From Beijerinckiaceae bacterium (lineage in GTDB: Bacteria; Pseudomonadota; Alphaproteobacteria; Rhizobiales; Beijerinckiaceae): a stretch of DNA of 47,010 nt. A program made the position numbers and the translations under genes. A model generated the notes under the pieces. The model had not been told where the DNA came from. It searched no databases and was given only the letters and a program-made list of their open reading frames with translations. Positions 32,932 through 41,861 of this stretch are shown piece by piece (position 1 is the first letter of the stretch; each line of letters opens with the position of its first letter). The DNA is taken from NCBI GenBank assembly GCA_947474545.1, contig CANJJI010000017.1:1-47010 (forward strand). Reading direction: 5' to 3'.

Positions 32932-33849
32932 TTACCGGCTTAAATCTGCAGCGCTGATCCAGAAAACCTCGGCGCTGCTCTCTTCAGTGTCAAGCCAGAG
33001 CAGGGGCAGGTCCGGAAATTCATCGTCGAGGATTTCACGGCCGGTCCCTATTTCGCAAATCAGACCGCCGCCCGGGTTAAGATGGGCGGGCGCTTCCTTG
33101 AGGATGCGTCTGACTAAATCAAGGCCGTCGGGCCCGCCTGCGAGCGCCATTACCGGCTCGTGGCGATATTCCGGGGGCAATTCCGCCATCGCGTCCTCAT
33201 CGACATAGGGTGGGTTTGTGATGATGAGGTCGTAGCGGCGGCCCTTGACGGGCGCAAACAGATCACCGCGAAATACTTCCACCCGGTCGCCCACAGGGCT
33301 TTCCGAGACGTTGCGGCGGGCGACTGCGATCGCGTCAGCCGATAATTCAACCGCATCTACCTGAGCGCCAGGAAACACATGGGCTGCAAGAATGGCGAGC
33401 GCGCCCGAGCCGGTGCAGAGATCAAGCACTGTCTCCACCGCGTCCGTGTCCATCAGTTGCTTGCCGCCGCCATCGGTAAACAGGCCTTCAAACAGCAATT
33501 CCCCGATGAACGACCGCGGGACAATCACGCGTTCGTCTACGTAAAATGGAACCCCCTTGATGTAGGCCTTGTTCAGCAGGTAGGAGGCGGGCTTGCGCGT
33601 GGCGATGCGTGCCTCGATCATATCCGCCAGGCGCGCCCGTTCGTCTGGCAGCAGGCGCGCATCTAGAAACGGGTCGAGCCTGTCGATCGGCAGATGCAGG
33701 CTTTCGAGAATTATGAACGCCGCCTCGTCGACTGCATTGGTTGTGCCGTGGCCATAAGAAAGGCCCGTAGCCTCGAACCGCGAAATGGCATAGCGGAAAA
33801 AATCCCGCAGAGTGTGCAAATGTGTGCGGGCGTCTTCTGCTTGCGGCAT
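32932..33849 (-). CDS. prmB: 50S ribosomal protein L3 N5-glutamine methyltransferase
   Basis: A 305-residue SAM-dependent methyltransferase that modifies a glutamine of ribosomal protein L3. The N-terminal helical domain (TLRDFFRYAISRFEATGLSYGHGT) is typical of PrmB rather than PrmC, and the catalytic domain shows the SAM motif D143-L-C-T-G-S-G149 and N212-P-P-Y215, the glutamine-binding signature. Start at the ATG at 33849; an upstream in-frame extension overlaps the promoter side of the next gene and is not needed. It is a conserved single-copy gene, lying between a FecR gene (convergent) and the large catabolic run (divergent). Confidence 0.92.
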   Translation of the reverse strand: MPQAEDARTHLHTLRDFFRYAISRFEATGLSYGHGTTNAVDEAAFIILESLHLPIDRLDPFLDARLLPDERARLADMIEARIATRKPASYLLNKAYIKGVPFYVDERVIVPRSFIGELLFEGLFTDGGGKQLMDTDAVETVLDLCTGSGALAILAAHVFPGAQVDAVELSADAIAVARRNVSESPVGDRVEVFRGDLFAPVKGRRYDLIITNPPYVDEDAMAELPPEYRHEPVMALAGGPDGLDLVRRILKEAPAHLNPGGGLICEIGTGREILDDEFPDLPLLWLDTEESSAEVFWISAADLSR

Positions 33850-33974
33850 TGAAATATCCTGTAAGGCTTGTGTTCGTGTATCCCACCTGCGCAGCGATCT
33901 GCAAGCTGGACCGGCGCGTGTTGTCACCGCACGAGCAGCGGGTTAGAAGAAACCAAGAGAAATTTGGGGGGAAG

Positions 33975-35000
33975 ATGGCCTTTCTGTCTGTCAGGGCTTT
34001 TGCTGGTGCGGGCATCCTTGCCGGGCTCGCCACAGGCGCTGCGCTGGCGCAGGCTCCCGCATGGATTGACCCGGACCTTCTCACCAAAGCCAGGGCAGAA
34101 GGCACGCTCACTGTCTACGGTTCAATGAACGAGCAGGAGGCCCTGCCTTTCTGGAAGCTCTATACCGAAGCCACCGGTATCAAGGTCGACTATATCAGGT
34201 CTTCCGACACTGGAATTCTCAGCCGCATCGCTGTGGAATCGCGCGCAGGACAACCGGGCTTCGATGTCGTAGTCACCACGGCCGTCAGCAAATTGCCAGA
34301 CAGAGTGTTGAAACAGTTTGACCTGAAAGACACAAAACACCTGATGCCGCAAGCCATCCCCGCAAACCGCCGCTGGTATGGGGTCTATGCCAATTACAAT
34401 ACGCCGCAGTTCAATACCAAACTGATGGACGGGTCTAAACTGCCCAGAACTTTCGAAGAGCTGGCGGCCCGAACCGATCTTGCCGGCAAGACGGCGATTG
34501 ACCCGAATGATTCCCAATGGGTCTTCGCGATGTTCGAACATTACGGGGAAGCCAAGGCGCGCAAGCTCATCGGCGATCTCATGACGAATTTGAAAATCAT
34601 CAAACTCGACGGGCATCTCGCGTTGGCCCGCGCCATCGGGCTTGGAGAGTACGCGATAACGCCGAACAATTACACCAACCTCGTCACCAATGTGAGCATG
34701 GCGGGAAATCCGACGGACTGGTGGGTAATCGAACCGGTTGCTGTGTTCTTCGGACAGATCGGCATCAGCGCCCAGGCGGCCCATCCCAATGCAGCATTGC
34801 TGGCTGCCGATTTCACTGTCGGTATTGAAGCACAGGAACAATTGACGAAAGCCGGGCGCATTCCTGTGCGGCGCGATGTGAAGCCGGTTCCTGCCGATCT
34901 TTACGAACGCTTTGGCAAGGCGCCCATCATCACGGTCACTTTCTCGCCGGAAGACGAGAAGAAATGGAAAGCAGTCACGCAACAATTGCTGGGGCGCTGA
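33975..35000 (+). CDS. ABC-type extracellular binding protein (iron/thiamine-type, SBP family 1-like)
   Basis: A 341-residue secreted protein: signal peptide MAFLSVRAFAGAGILAGLAT ending ALAQ, then LTVYGSMNEQEALPFWKLYTEATGIKVDYIRSSDTGILSRIAVE, the pattern of periplasmic proteins of the Fe3+/polyamine/phosphonate branch (SBP_bac_6/11-like). The start at 33975 has GGGGGGAAG just before it. It differs in family from all other binding proteins in the window. It is the first gene of the plus-strand catabolic run and lies 38 bases before the FAH-family gene. Such orphans in catabolic operons usually bind organic anions; iron is not implied. Confidence 0.82.
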   Translation: MAFLSVRAFAGAGILAGLATGAALAQAPAWIDPDLLTKARAEGTLTVYGSMNEQEALPFWKLYTEATGIKVDYIRSSDTGILSRIAVESRAGQPGFDVVVTTAVSKLPDRVLKQFDLKDTKHLMPQAIPANRRWYGVYANYNTPQFNTKLMDGSKLPRTFEELAARTDLAGKTAIDPNDSQWVFAMFEHYGEAKARKLIGDLMTNLKIIKLDGHLALARAIGLGEYAITPNNYTNLVTNVSMAGNPTDWWVIEPVAVFFGQIGISAQAAHPNAALLAADFTVGIEAQEQLTKAGRIPVRRDVKPVPADLYERFGKAPIITVTFSPEDEKKWKAVTQQLLGR

Positions 35001-35038
35001 GAAACGATAGCAACACTGAACCTACCAAGGAGAGAAGC

Positions 35039-35896
35039 ATGAAAATCTGCAGATATGACAACGACCGTCTGGGCATCGTGATCGGCGATAAGGTGCATGA
35101 TGTCAGCGCCGCGCAGGAGGAAATCCGCAAGAGCGCGCCTTATGACATGATGGGCGATTGCGTTATTGCCGCTCTGCCACAATGGCGAGGCAAACTCGAA
35201 GAAATGGCCAAGAAGGCTCCAGGCAAAGCCATTTCCGACGTGAAATTCCTGCCGCCGGTCGCCCGCTTTTCCAAGGTGATGGCGGCGCCGACGAATTATC
35301 ACGCCCACATTCAGGAAATGGCGGCACGGCAGGGTACAGCGGCGGAAGCGCATCGCGGCATCCTCCAGGCCGGGATCTTCCTCAAGGCAAATTCGTCCAT
35401 CGTCGGTGAAAATGGCAACATCAAGTTGCGCTTCCCTGACCGGCTGAATGAACATGAGCTTGAACTGGTGATGATCATCGGCAAGCAGGGCACAAAAATC
35501 TCCCAGGACAAAGCTCTCGATTACGTCGCCGGATATTGCATGGGCATAGATATGACGGTGCGCGGAAAGGAAGACCGCAGCTTCCGCAAGTCCATCGACG
35601 GCTATTCGCCGGTGGGTCCCTGGATCGTCACCGCTGACGAAATTCCCGATCCGGACAATCTGGAACTGGAACTGAAGGTCAACGGCGTTACCAAGCAGAA
35701 GACCAACACGAACAATCTCATCTACAATTGCCGCCGTCTGATCGAGTTTGCGACTGAATATTACACGATCTATCCAGGCGACATCTACTTCACGGGAACA
35801 CCACAGGGTGTCGCTCCGGTGAACCCCGGCGATTGGGTGACGTCGGCATGTCCGCAGATCGGCGAGTTGAAGATTCAGGCCATAGCACAGCCCTGA
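35039..35896 (+). CDS. Fumarylacetoacetate hydrolase (FAH) family protein
   Basis: A 285-residue enzyme of the FAH superfamily, which cleaves C-C bonds in or decarboxylates/hydrates 2-keto diacid products of aromatic ring cleavage. The catalytic domain has the metal ligands E140-x-E142 (NEHELELVMIIGK) and D171 (MGIDMTVRGKEDR), then FTGTPQGVAPVNPGD. The N-terminal 70 residues form the small domain. The start at 35039 follows AAGGAGAGAAGC. It is co-oriented with the binding protein upstream (38 bases) and the amidase group downstream (156-base gap with a hairpin). Its presence suggests the pathway makes a ring-opened diketo or oxo-enoate intermediate. Confidence 0.88.
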   Translation: MKICRYDNDRLGIVIGDKVHDVSAAQEEIRKSAPYDMMGDCVIAALPQWRGKLEEMAKKAPGKAISDVKFLPPVARFSKVMAAPTNYHAHIQEMAARQGTAAEAHRGILQAGIFLKANSSIVGENGNIKLRFPDRLNEHELELVMIIGKQGTKISQDKALDYVAGYCMGIDMTVRGKEDRSFRKSIDGYSPVGPWIVTADEIPDPDNLELELKVNGVTKQKTNTNNLIYNCRRLIEFATEYYTIYPGDIYFTGTPQGVAPVNPGDWVTSACPQIGELKIQAIAQP

Positions 35897-35908
35897 TCTG
35901 CACGAAAT

Positions 35909-35935
35909 CCGGGACGGCCCATTGCGCCGTTCCGG
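35909..35935. terminator. Hairpin after the FAH gene
   Basis: CCGGGACGGC, loop CCATTGC, GCCGTTCCGG: a 10-base-pair stem with one G-T pair, 12 bases after the stop codon. It lacks a T tract and resembles a REP-like element in base pattern. It could reduce read-through into the downstream amidase group. Confidence 0.5.
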
Positions 35936-36052
35936 CCCAAGTTTGAGAAGATCGTGGCAGAGATTTTGCTTGGACATGTTGTCACAACACGTCGAATGCC
36001 GATGGACCTATCCCGCCGGCGTGCATGCAGGGACCAATAGCGGAGCAAAGTC

Positions 36053-36262
36053 ATGGCAGATACTGAAGACCCTCTTCGCAAGGAGTTCGAGGCGCTGGCG
36101 CAACGCGCCGGCCTCATAATTCCTGACGACCGGCATGAAGTTTTCTTTGCCGCTTTCAAAGACTTCCGTCGCGTCATAGCCCGTCTGCACAAGCCGTTTG
36201 ATCACGGTGTCGAAGTCGCCAGCAGTTTCGCAGTGGAAAGCGCCAAGCGGGGTGCGCCATGA
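36053..36262 (+). CDS. AtzG/GatC-like small partner of the amidase
   Basis: A 69-residue protein, start at 36053 with GGAG about 8 bases upstream. Its stop overlaps the ATG of the amidase (ATGA), a hallmark of small subunits translated with a large one. The pattern of a short helix, I-x-D-x-R, two helices (FAAFKDFRRVIARLH) and a terminal FAV resembles AtzG (DUF4089) of cyanuric acid/1-carboxybiuret metabolism and, more distantly, GatC of amidotransferases, both of which stabilise an amidase-signature partner. No catalytic residues are expected. The relationship is drawn from size, pattern and position, so it is tentative. Confidence 0.6.
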   Translation: MADTEDPLRKEFEALAQRAGLIIPDDRHEVFFAAFKDFRRVIARLHKPFDHGVEVASSFAVESAKRGAP

Positions 36263-37668
36263 GCAAGCCGCTGCACGAACTCTCTATTGCCGAAGCCGGA
36301 CAGCAAATGCGGGCTGGGCCGCTTTCTTCAGTTTCGCTGACGGAGCATGCGCTGGCCCGGATCGCAACAATTGATCCCAAGATCAACGCCTTTATCACAG
36401 TGACGGCAGAACGCGCCTTGCAGGACGCGCAGGCCGCCGACGCGGATTTCACCAAAGGCATCGACAAGGGGCCACTGCAAGGTATTCCTTACGGATTGAA
36501 AGACATCTACGACACCCAGGGTATTCGCACGACCTGTCATTCCAAACTACGCGTCAACAACGTGCCCGCTCAGGACTGTGCAGTGGAAGAGAAGTTCCGC
36601 GCGCAAGGCGCAGTGCTCCTCGGCAAACTCGCGACACATGAATTCGCGCTGGGCGGTCCGAGTTTCGATCTGCCCTTTCCACCCGCACGGAATCCATGGA
36701 ACCCTGATCATGCGCCAGGCGGATCTTCATCGGGTTCGGGCGCTGCAGTTGCCGCCGGATTGATGCGTGTCGCGATGGGTTCAGACACCGGAGGGTCCAT
36801 CCGCGGCCCGGCTGCCTATTGCGGCATTGTCGGCATAAAACCGACCTTCGGATTGATCTCGCGGCGCGGCGTGTTTCCGTTGTCCTACTCACTCGACCAT
36901 ATCGGGCCGCTGACATTCAGCGTCGATGACGCCGCTATCATACTTGACGCACTCGCTGGACACGATCCGCATGATCCCGGCAGTGCTCATGTAGCCAAAC
37001 CAAACTTTCGCGGATTGATGCAGGCCGGTGTGAAGGGGTTGCGCATCGGCATTCCCCGGCATTTCTTCGCCAAGGCGCCCGGTGTATCGCCCGAAGTGAT
37101 TGCAGGTATTGACGCGACTGCGCAGTTGCTGGCGAAACTTGGCGCCCATGTCGAAGATATTACGCTACCCGAATACGATGACTTCGCCACCTGCGGCCGT
37201 GTCATTATGTTTTGCGAAGCCTTCGCTATACACGAAAAGGATTTTCGCGAACGCCCGCTCGATTTTGCGAAGAATACCTGGATGCGCATGATGCTGGGCG
37301 CTTTTGTGACTGCCCCTGACATCATTCAGGCGCACCGGCTCCGGCGGGAATTGATGCATGCCGTCAACAAGGCGCTGGAGAACTGCGACGTTCTGATGTG
37401 CGCCAGCGCCTTGAGCACTGCGCCTGCCTTCAATGGTCCGGGTGAATGGACAGCGCCGACAGATTCGCCCATTCACTCCATGCCGTTCAATGTCACCGGC
37501 CATCCAGCAATTTCGATGCCGGCAGGGCTAGCGAAAAACGGCCTCCCACTTTCGGTGCAGATCATCGGAAAGCATTTCGATGAACCGATGGTCTTGCGCG
37601 TCGCTGCAGCCTTGGAGAAAGAAACGGGATGGCCAGGCCCCCGTCCGGCGCTGGCTAACATCGCCTAG
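36259..37668 (+). CDS. Amidase-signature (AS) family amidohydrolase
   Basis: A 469-residue enzyme that hydrolyses amide bonds through the Ser-cisSer-Lys triad: K81 in GIPYGLKDIYDTQGI, the cis-serine within G154-G-S-S-S-G159, and the nucleophile S180 in GSDTGGSIRGPAAYCG. Length is normal for bacterial AS amidases (GatA-like, AtzE-like). It is coupled to the 69-residue upstream protein by ATGA and followed 22 bases later by the decarboxylase pair. Because no GatB is present, it is not a tRNA amidotransferase. Its substrate could be a ring-opened amide made by the RutA-like monooxygenase further along the operon (inference). Confidence 0.9.
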   Translation: MSKPLHELSIAEAGQQMRAGPLSSVSLTEHALARIATIDPKINAFITVTAERALQDAQAADADFTKGIDKGPLQGIPYGLKDIYDTQGIRTTCHSKLRVNNVPAQDCAVEEKFRAQGAVLLGKLATHEFALGGPSFDLPFPPARNPWNPDHAPGGSSSGSGAAVAAGLMRVAMGSDTGGSIRGPAAYCGIVGIKPTFGLISRRGVFPLSYSLDHIGPLTFSVDDAAIILDALAGHDPHDPGSAHVAKPNFRGLMQAGVKGLRIGIPRHFFAKAPGVSPEVIAGIDATAQLLAKLGAHVEDITLPEYDDFATCGRVIMFCEAFAIHEKDFRERPLDFAKNTWMRMMLGAFVTAPDIIQAHRLRRELMHAVNKALENCDVLMCASALSTAPAFNGPGEWTAPTDSPIHSMPFNVTGHPAISMPAGLAKNGLPLSVQIIGKHFDEPMVLRVAAALEKETGWPGPRPALANIA

Positions 37669-37690
37669 CCGTTCCTATCCGGAGTATAAT

Positions 37691-38641
37691 ATGTATAAGA
37701 ATATGCCGGTAATCGCGCTCGAAGAGCATTATTTCGACCGCGAACTCGCAGCGCTTCCCGGATATGGAGCCCCGCCGCCAATCGCTAAAAAGCTCTACGA
37801 TCTCGATGGAGAGCGAATCGAGGCGATGGATCGAGCCGGCATTGACGTGCAGGTGCTTTCACACAACGCCCCCTCAGGGCAGGGCCTGGGCGCGGATGGA
37901 AGCGAACTCATCCGCCGGGTCAACGACAGACTTGCGGAACTGTGCACAAGGCACCCAAAACGCTTCTTTGGATTCGCGGCGCTCGCCACTGCCGATCCCG
38001 ATGCTGCGGCACGAGAACTCGAACGCTGCGTCAAGGAGCTTGGCTTCAAAGGCGCGATGCTGCATGGGCCAACGGGCATTCGTTTTATGGACGAACCGTT
38101 CTTCTGGCCGGTGTTTGAGCGCGCGCAGGCACTGGATGTGCCTATCTATCTACATCCAAGTTATCCCATGAAGGCCGTCGCTGATGTCTATTACGCGGAT
38201 TACGCCAAGGCATTTCCATCCATCCTGAACGCCGGGTGGGGCTTTACGGTGGAAACCGCGACCGCTGCGATCAGGCTGATCCTGTCGGGCATGTTCAATA
38301 AATATCCGAAAACGAAAATCATAGTCGGTCACTTCGGTGAGGGATTGCCGTTTTTGCTCTGGCGCATAGATCAGGCGCTGTCGAGACCCGGCCAGGAAGG
38401 GATCAAATTCCGCGAGGTCTTCTGCAATAACTTCTGGCTCACCTGTTCTGGAAATTTTTCAACACCAGCTCTGCTTTGCTGCATGCAGGAACTGGGGATG
38501 GACCGGCTGATGTTTTCACTCGATTGGCCGTATGTTGATAATGAAGACGGTATGAATTGGGTTAAGACTTTGCAGATAAACGAGGCTGATCTGCGCAAGT
38601 TCATGTATGCGAATGCGCAACGCATTCTGAATATCCCATAA
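37691..38641 (+). CDS. Amidohydrolase-fold decarboxylase (gamma-resorcylate/2,3-dihydroxybenzoate decarboxylase-like), first of a tandem pair
   Basis: A 316-residue metal enzyme of the ACMSD/RSD branch. The start at 37691 has GGAG 6 bases upstream. The metal site of gamma-resorcylate decarboxylase is recognisable: E11 and H13 in IALEEHYF, H155 in PIYLHPSY, H214 in IVGHFGEGLPF and D278 in FSLDWPYVDNEDG. Such enzymes reversibly remove a carboxyl group from hydroxylated aromatic acids. A paralogue follows 16 bases downstream. Between H13 and residue 40 the sequence differs from the paralogue, near the substrate cleft, so the two may have different substrates or form heteromers. Alternative: a hydrolase on a related scaffold. 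Confidence 0.85.
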   Translation: MYKNMPVIALEEHYFDRELAALPGYGAPPPIAKKLYDLDGERIEAMDRAGIDVQVLSHNAPSGQGLGADGSELIRRVNDRLAELCTRHPKRFFGFAALATADPDAAARELERCVKELGFKGAMLHGPTGIRFMDEPFFWPVFERAQALDVPIYLHPSYPMKAVADVYYADYAKAFPSILNAGWGFTVETATAAIRLILSGMFNKYPKTKIIVGHFGEGLPFLLWRIDQALSRPGQEGIKFREVFCNNFWLTCSGNFSTPALLCCMQELGMDRLMFSLDWPYVDNEDGMNWVKTLQINEADLRKFMYANAQRILNIP

Positions 38642-38657
38642 CAAGCAGGAAACGTCC

Positions 38658-39617
38658 ATGTACAAGAATATGAAGGTTGTTGCACTTGAAGAACATTATT
38701 GGGACGAAGAGCTTATCGAACGCACTAAGGATCGCGCGCTGGCGCGCGATGGCGAAATGAAACGCCGGCTCTATGATTTCGATACAGTTCGCATCGAACA
38801 TATGGATCGCACCGGGATAGATTATCAGGTGCTGTCACATGCTGCGCCTTCGGGCCAGTATGTTTTCGGCGACGATGCAGCCGACCTCGTCAAGCGTGTC
38901 AACGACAGGCTCGCTGCTGGCGTTGCGCGCAGGCCGGACAGGCTCGGCGCATTTGCCGCTCTACCGACTGCCAACCCCGAAGCCGCCGCTGATGAACTGG
39001 AGCGTTGCGTCAAGCAGCTCGGCATGAAGGGCGCGATGATTCATGGGCCCACGGGAGAGAAATTCATCGACGGCAAGGAATTCTGGCCGATCTTCGAGCG
39101 CGCCGAAGCGCTGGACGTACCCATCTATCTGCATCCAGCGACCCCTCTACGTAGCGTCGTCGATGCTTATTACAAGGACTACATGAAGGCGTTTCCCACC
39201 GTCATCAGCGCGGGCTGGGGATTTACTGTTGAGACAGCGACGACCGCCATTCGCCTCATCCTTTCCGGGATGTTCGAGAAATATCCCAATTGCAAGATCG
39301 TACTTGGCCATTTCGGCGAAAGCATTCCCTTTCTGTTGTGGCGCATCGATCAGGCGTTGTCGCGGCCGGGACAAGAGGGCATCAAATTTCGCGAGACATT
39401 TTCGCGCAATTTCTGGCTGACCAGCAGCGGGAATTTTTCGACGCCGGGATTGCAATGCTGCGCACAGGAAATGGGCATGGACAAACTTATGTTCTCCGTA
39501 GACTGGCCCTATGTCGCCAATGAAGACGGGATGGACTGGATCAAGACATTGCAGATGAACAGCGGCGACATGGCCAAGTTTCTAGGCGGCAATGCGGCAC
39601 AACTTCTGAAACTCTAG
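38658..39617 (+). CDS. Amidohydrolase-fold decarboxylase, second of the tandem pair
   Basis: A 319-residue paralogue of the preceding enzyme with the same opening MYKNM, E11/H13 in VALEEHYWDEEL, H159 in PIYLHPAT, H218 in VLGHFGESIPF and D282 in FSVDWPYVANEDG. Blocks such as LSRPGQEGIKFRE, NFWLTSSGNFSTP and AGWGFTVETAT are nearly identical to those in the first copy, indicating a tandem duplication that has been kept. It ends 11 bases before a TctC-type gene and is clearly part of the same operon. The metal site is complete, so both copies should be active. Confidence 0.85.
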   Translation: MYKNMKVVALEEHYWDEELIERTKDRALARDGEMKRRLYDFDTVRIEHMDRTGIDYQVLSHAAPSGQYVFGDDAADLVKRVNDRLAAGVARRPDRLGAFAALPTANPEAAADELERCVKQLGMKGAMIHGPTGEKFIDGKEFWPIFERAEALDVPIYLHPATPLRSVVDAYYKDYMKAFPTVISAGWGFTVETATTAIRLILSGMFEKYPNCKIVLGHFGESIPFLLWRIDQALSRPGQEGIKFRETFSRNFWLTSSGNFSTPGLQCCAQEMGMDKLMFSVDWPYVANEDGMDWIKTLQMNSGDMAKFLGGNAAQLLKL

Positions 39618-39628
39618 AGGATCCGGAT

Positions 39629-40651
39629 ATGAAATCCCTGATCGCATTTGCAGCGCTGGCGCTTGCATCGCAATCATTTCCTGCACGGGCAGATGCGGTC
39701 GAGGACTTCTATCGCGGCAAAACTTTATCGATGACCATCGGCACGTCAGCGGGCAATGATTACGATTTTCGCGCCCGCCTCGTAGCCCGTCACATGCCGA
39801 AATTCATTCCGGGGAACCCTCAAATTGTTTCCCGAAACATGCCAGGCGGCGGCGGCATTGTGCCGACGAACTGGTTTGCAAAACTGGCCCCGCGCGACGG
39901 CACTTCGCTTTATATGATCCAATCCAACATGATGTCAGCACAAGCGCTGGAGACACAGGGCGTCGCCTTCGATACGCGAAAGTTCTTCTGGATCGGGAAT
40001 ACGTCGCAGACGCCAAATGTCATCAATTCCTGGTATACGTCCGACGTCAAAACGATCGAGGACGCCAAGACAAAAGAGCTGGTTCTGGGCGGTTCAATCG
40101 GCTCGGCCAGCGCAGTCTATCCTGTGCTGCTGAATAAGCTCATTGGTACCAAGTTCAAACTTGTCACCGGCTATCCCGGAGGCAACGAATTGAATATCGC
40201 GCTGGAGCGTGGGGAGATACAGGGGCGCGGTTCAAACTCCTGGGCTTCGTGGAAATCCACTCGTCCTCAATGGCTGGCCGAAAAAAAGTTGATCATACTG
40301 GTGCAGATCGGATTGCAACGCGCGCCCGATCTTCCCGATGTGCCTACAGTGATCGAACTCGCGGCGAACGATCTCGACAAGGCCGTCGCGCGTTTCATAT
40401 CTGCAGATACGGCGATTTCGCGTGCGGTGATCACAACTGAGGGCACGCCGCCTGATCGTGTGGCGGCTTTGCGCCGCGCCTTCGATGCGACCATGAAAGA
40501 TGGCGAGTTTCTGGCCGAAGCCGGAAAAACGCAGATGGATATCAGCCCGCTATCGGGCGAAGAATCGCAGAAGATTGCTGATTCCATCGCCAATACCCCT
40601 CCCGAAGTTTTAGCCAGGGCGCGCGAGCTGCTCGGCGACATGTTGAAGTAG
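39629..40651 (+). CDS. TctC-type periplasmic binding protein (FYxGK clade)
   Basis: A 340-residue secreted binding protein: signal peptide MKSLIAFAALALASQSFPAR, then DAVEDFYRGKTLSMTIGTSAGNDYDFRARLVARHMPKFIPGNPQIVSRNMPGGGG. EIQGRGSNSWASWKSTRPQWLAEKK in the second half is nearly the same in the paralogue at 41862. It lies between the decarboxylase pair (11 bases) and the RutA-like monooxygenase gene (5 bases), so the ligand is probably the substrate of this operon. The N-D-Y-D stretch replaces the usual G-G-x-D of the family, which may mark a changed carboxylate-binding loop. Confidence 0.86.
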   Translation: MKSLIAFAALALASQSFPARADAVEDFYRGKTLSMTIGTSAGNDYDFRARLVARHMPKFIPGNPQIVSRNMPGGGGIVPTNWFAKLAPRDGTSLYMIQSNMMSAQALETQGVAFDTRKFFWIGNTSQTPNVINSWYTSDVKTIEDAKTKELVLGGSIGSASAVYPVLLNKLIGTKFKLVTGYPGGNELNIALERGEIQGRGSNSWASWKSTRPQWLAEKKLIILVQIGLQRAPDLPDVPTVIELAANDLDKAVARFISADTAISRAVITTEGTPPDRVAALRRAFDATMKDGEFLAEAGKTQMDISPLSGEESQKIADSIANTPPEVLARARELLGDMLK

Positions 40652-40656
40652 AGATC

Positions 40657-41766
40657 ATGCCATCGAGCCGCGAACAAACTTCCATCTACAATCGCAACAA
40701 ATTCAAATTGGGCCTTTTCGGGCTGAATTGTTCAGGTGGCTTGAGTCTGACCAAAGCGCCGGAACGCTGGGATGCGTCCTGGGACAATAATGTGATTGCT
40801 GCCAAACTGGCAGATGATGCGGGCTTTGAATTTCTTCTGCCTATCGGCCGCTGGCACGGCTATCGCGGGGAAATGGACACGCAGGGCACGACGTTTGAAA
40901 CGTTGACCTGGGCTTGCGGACTGTTGGCTTCGACCCAACAAATCACAGTGTTTGGCACGCTACATGTAGCCTTCGTCAATCCGGTATTCGCGGCCAAACA
41001 GATGGTGACAGCAGATCACATCGGCCACGGGCGTTTCGGACTGAATATCGTTTCAGGCTGGAACCCTGGCGAGTTCAATATGTTCGGCGTTGCCCTCAAC
41101 GAGCACGAAGATCGCTATGCCTATTCCGAAGAGTGGATCAGGATCGTCGAACGCATCTGGTCCGAAACCGAACCTTTCGATCACGACGGACGTTTTTATC
41201 AACTCAAGGGCGTATTGAGCAAACCCAAGCCTTGCTGGAATTCAAGGCCGGTTATTGTCAGCGCGGGCAATTCGCCGGTTGGCAGCAGCTTTGCTGCTAA
41301 AAATGCAGATTGTCTTTTTACAGCCATCGCGGTCCTCGAAGATATGCCAGCCAAAATCGCATCATTCCGCGCGTTGGCACCCGAAGGCCATATCCGCAAC
41401 GTTTTCTCCGCTGCGCATCTGATGTGCCGCGCGACGCGCAAGGAAGCTCAGGAGTACCATCATTACATCGTGCATGAATGCGGGGACTGGGAAGCGGCCG
41501 AATATGCCGCGAATCTGCGCGGCAAGAGAGCCAATACCTGGATGAACACGCATGATGATCTGAAAGCGCGGCTTATGACCGGCTCCAGCCATCCCATCAT
41601 CGGCAGTTACGACGACGCCGTGGAGATGTTTCAAAAGCTTCACACTATGGGAATCGACGGGCTTGCCGTCGACACGATCAATTATATCAAGGATTTTCCC
41701 TGGATACGCGACGAATTGCTGCCGCGCATGGAACGCGTGGGGTTGCGGGAGAAGACGCCGCGATAA
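40657..41766 (+). CDS. RutA-like LLM-class flavin-dependent monooxygenase
   Basis: A 369-residue bacterial-luciferase-fold enzyme that uses FMNH2 and O2. The opening LGLFGLNCSGGLSLTKAPERWDASWDNN strongly resembles pyrimidine oxygenase RutA and related ring-opening or alkanesulfonate monooxygenases; GRFGLNIVSGWNPGEFNMFG and DRYAYSEEWIRIVERIW are further luciferase-like marks. RutA opens the uracil ring oxidatively. Here no rutBCDEF genes are present; instead an amidase, an FAH-family hydrolase and decarboxylases accompany it, so a heterocyclic amide or other cyclic substrate is likely (inference). A flavin reductase is not seen nearby and would have to be supplied from elsewhere. Confidence 0.87.
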   Translation: MPSSREQTSIYNRNKFKLGLFGLNCSGGLSLTKAPERWDASWDNNVIAAKLADDAGFEFLLPIGRWHGYRGEMDTQGTTFETLTWACGLLASTQQITVFGTLHVAFVNPVFAAKQMVTADHIGHGRFGLNIVSGWNPGEFNMFGVALNEHEDRYAYSEEWIRIVERIWSETEPFDHDGRFYQLKGVLSKPKPCWNSRPVIVSAGNSPVGSSFAAKNADCLFTAIAVLEDMPAKIASFRALAPEGHIRNVFSAAHLMCRATRKEAQEYHHYIVHECGDWEAAEYAANLRGKRANTWMNTHDDLKARLMTGSSHPIIGSYDDAVEMFQKLHTMGIDGLAVDTINYIKDFPWIRDELLPRMERVGLREKTPR

Positions 41767-41861
41767 CAGACCAGTCGTTGGGCATGGAAATTTTGCAGAA
41801 ATGGGTTATGAAGCGCCGGCATTTCCCCGCGCACGAATTGTGCCGCAATGTAGAGGTCAAG

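Noticed and set aside
34122-35977. Long minus-strand frames opposite the binding protein and FAH genes
   Set aside because: Antisense to two genes with clear signal peptide and catalytic motifs; no support of their own.
36259-37668. GatA subunit of a tRNA amidotransferase
   Set aside because: There is no gatB, and the surrounding genes are catabolic; the small upstream protein resembles AtzG at least as much as GatC.
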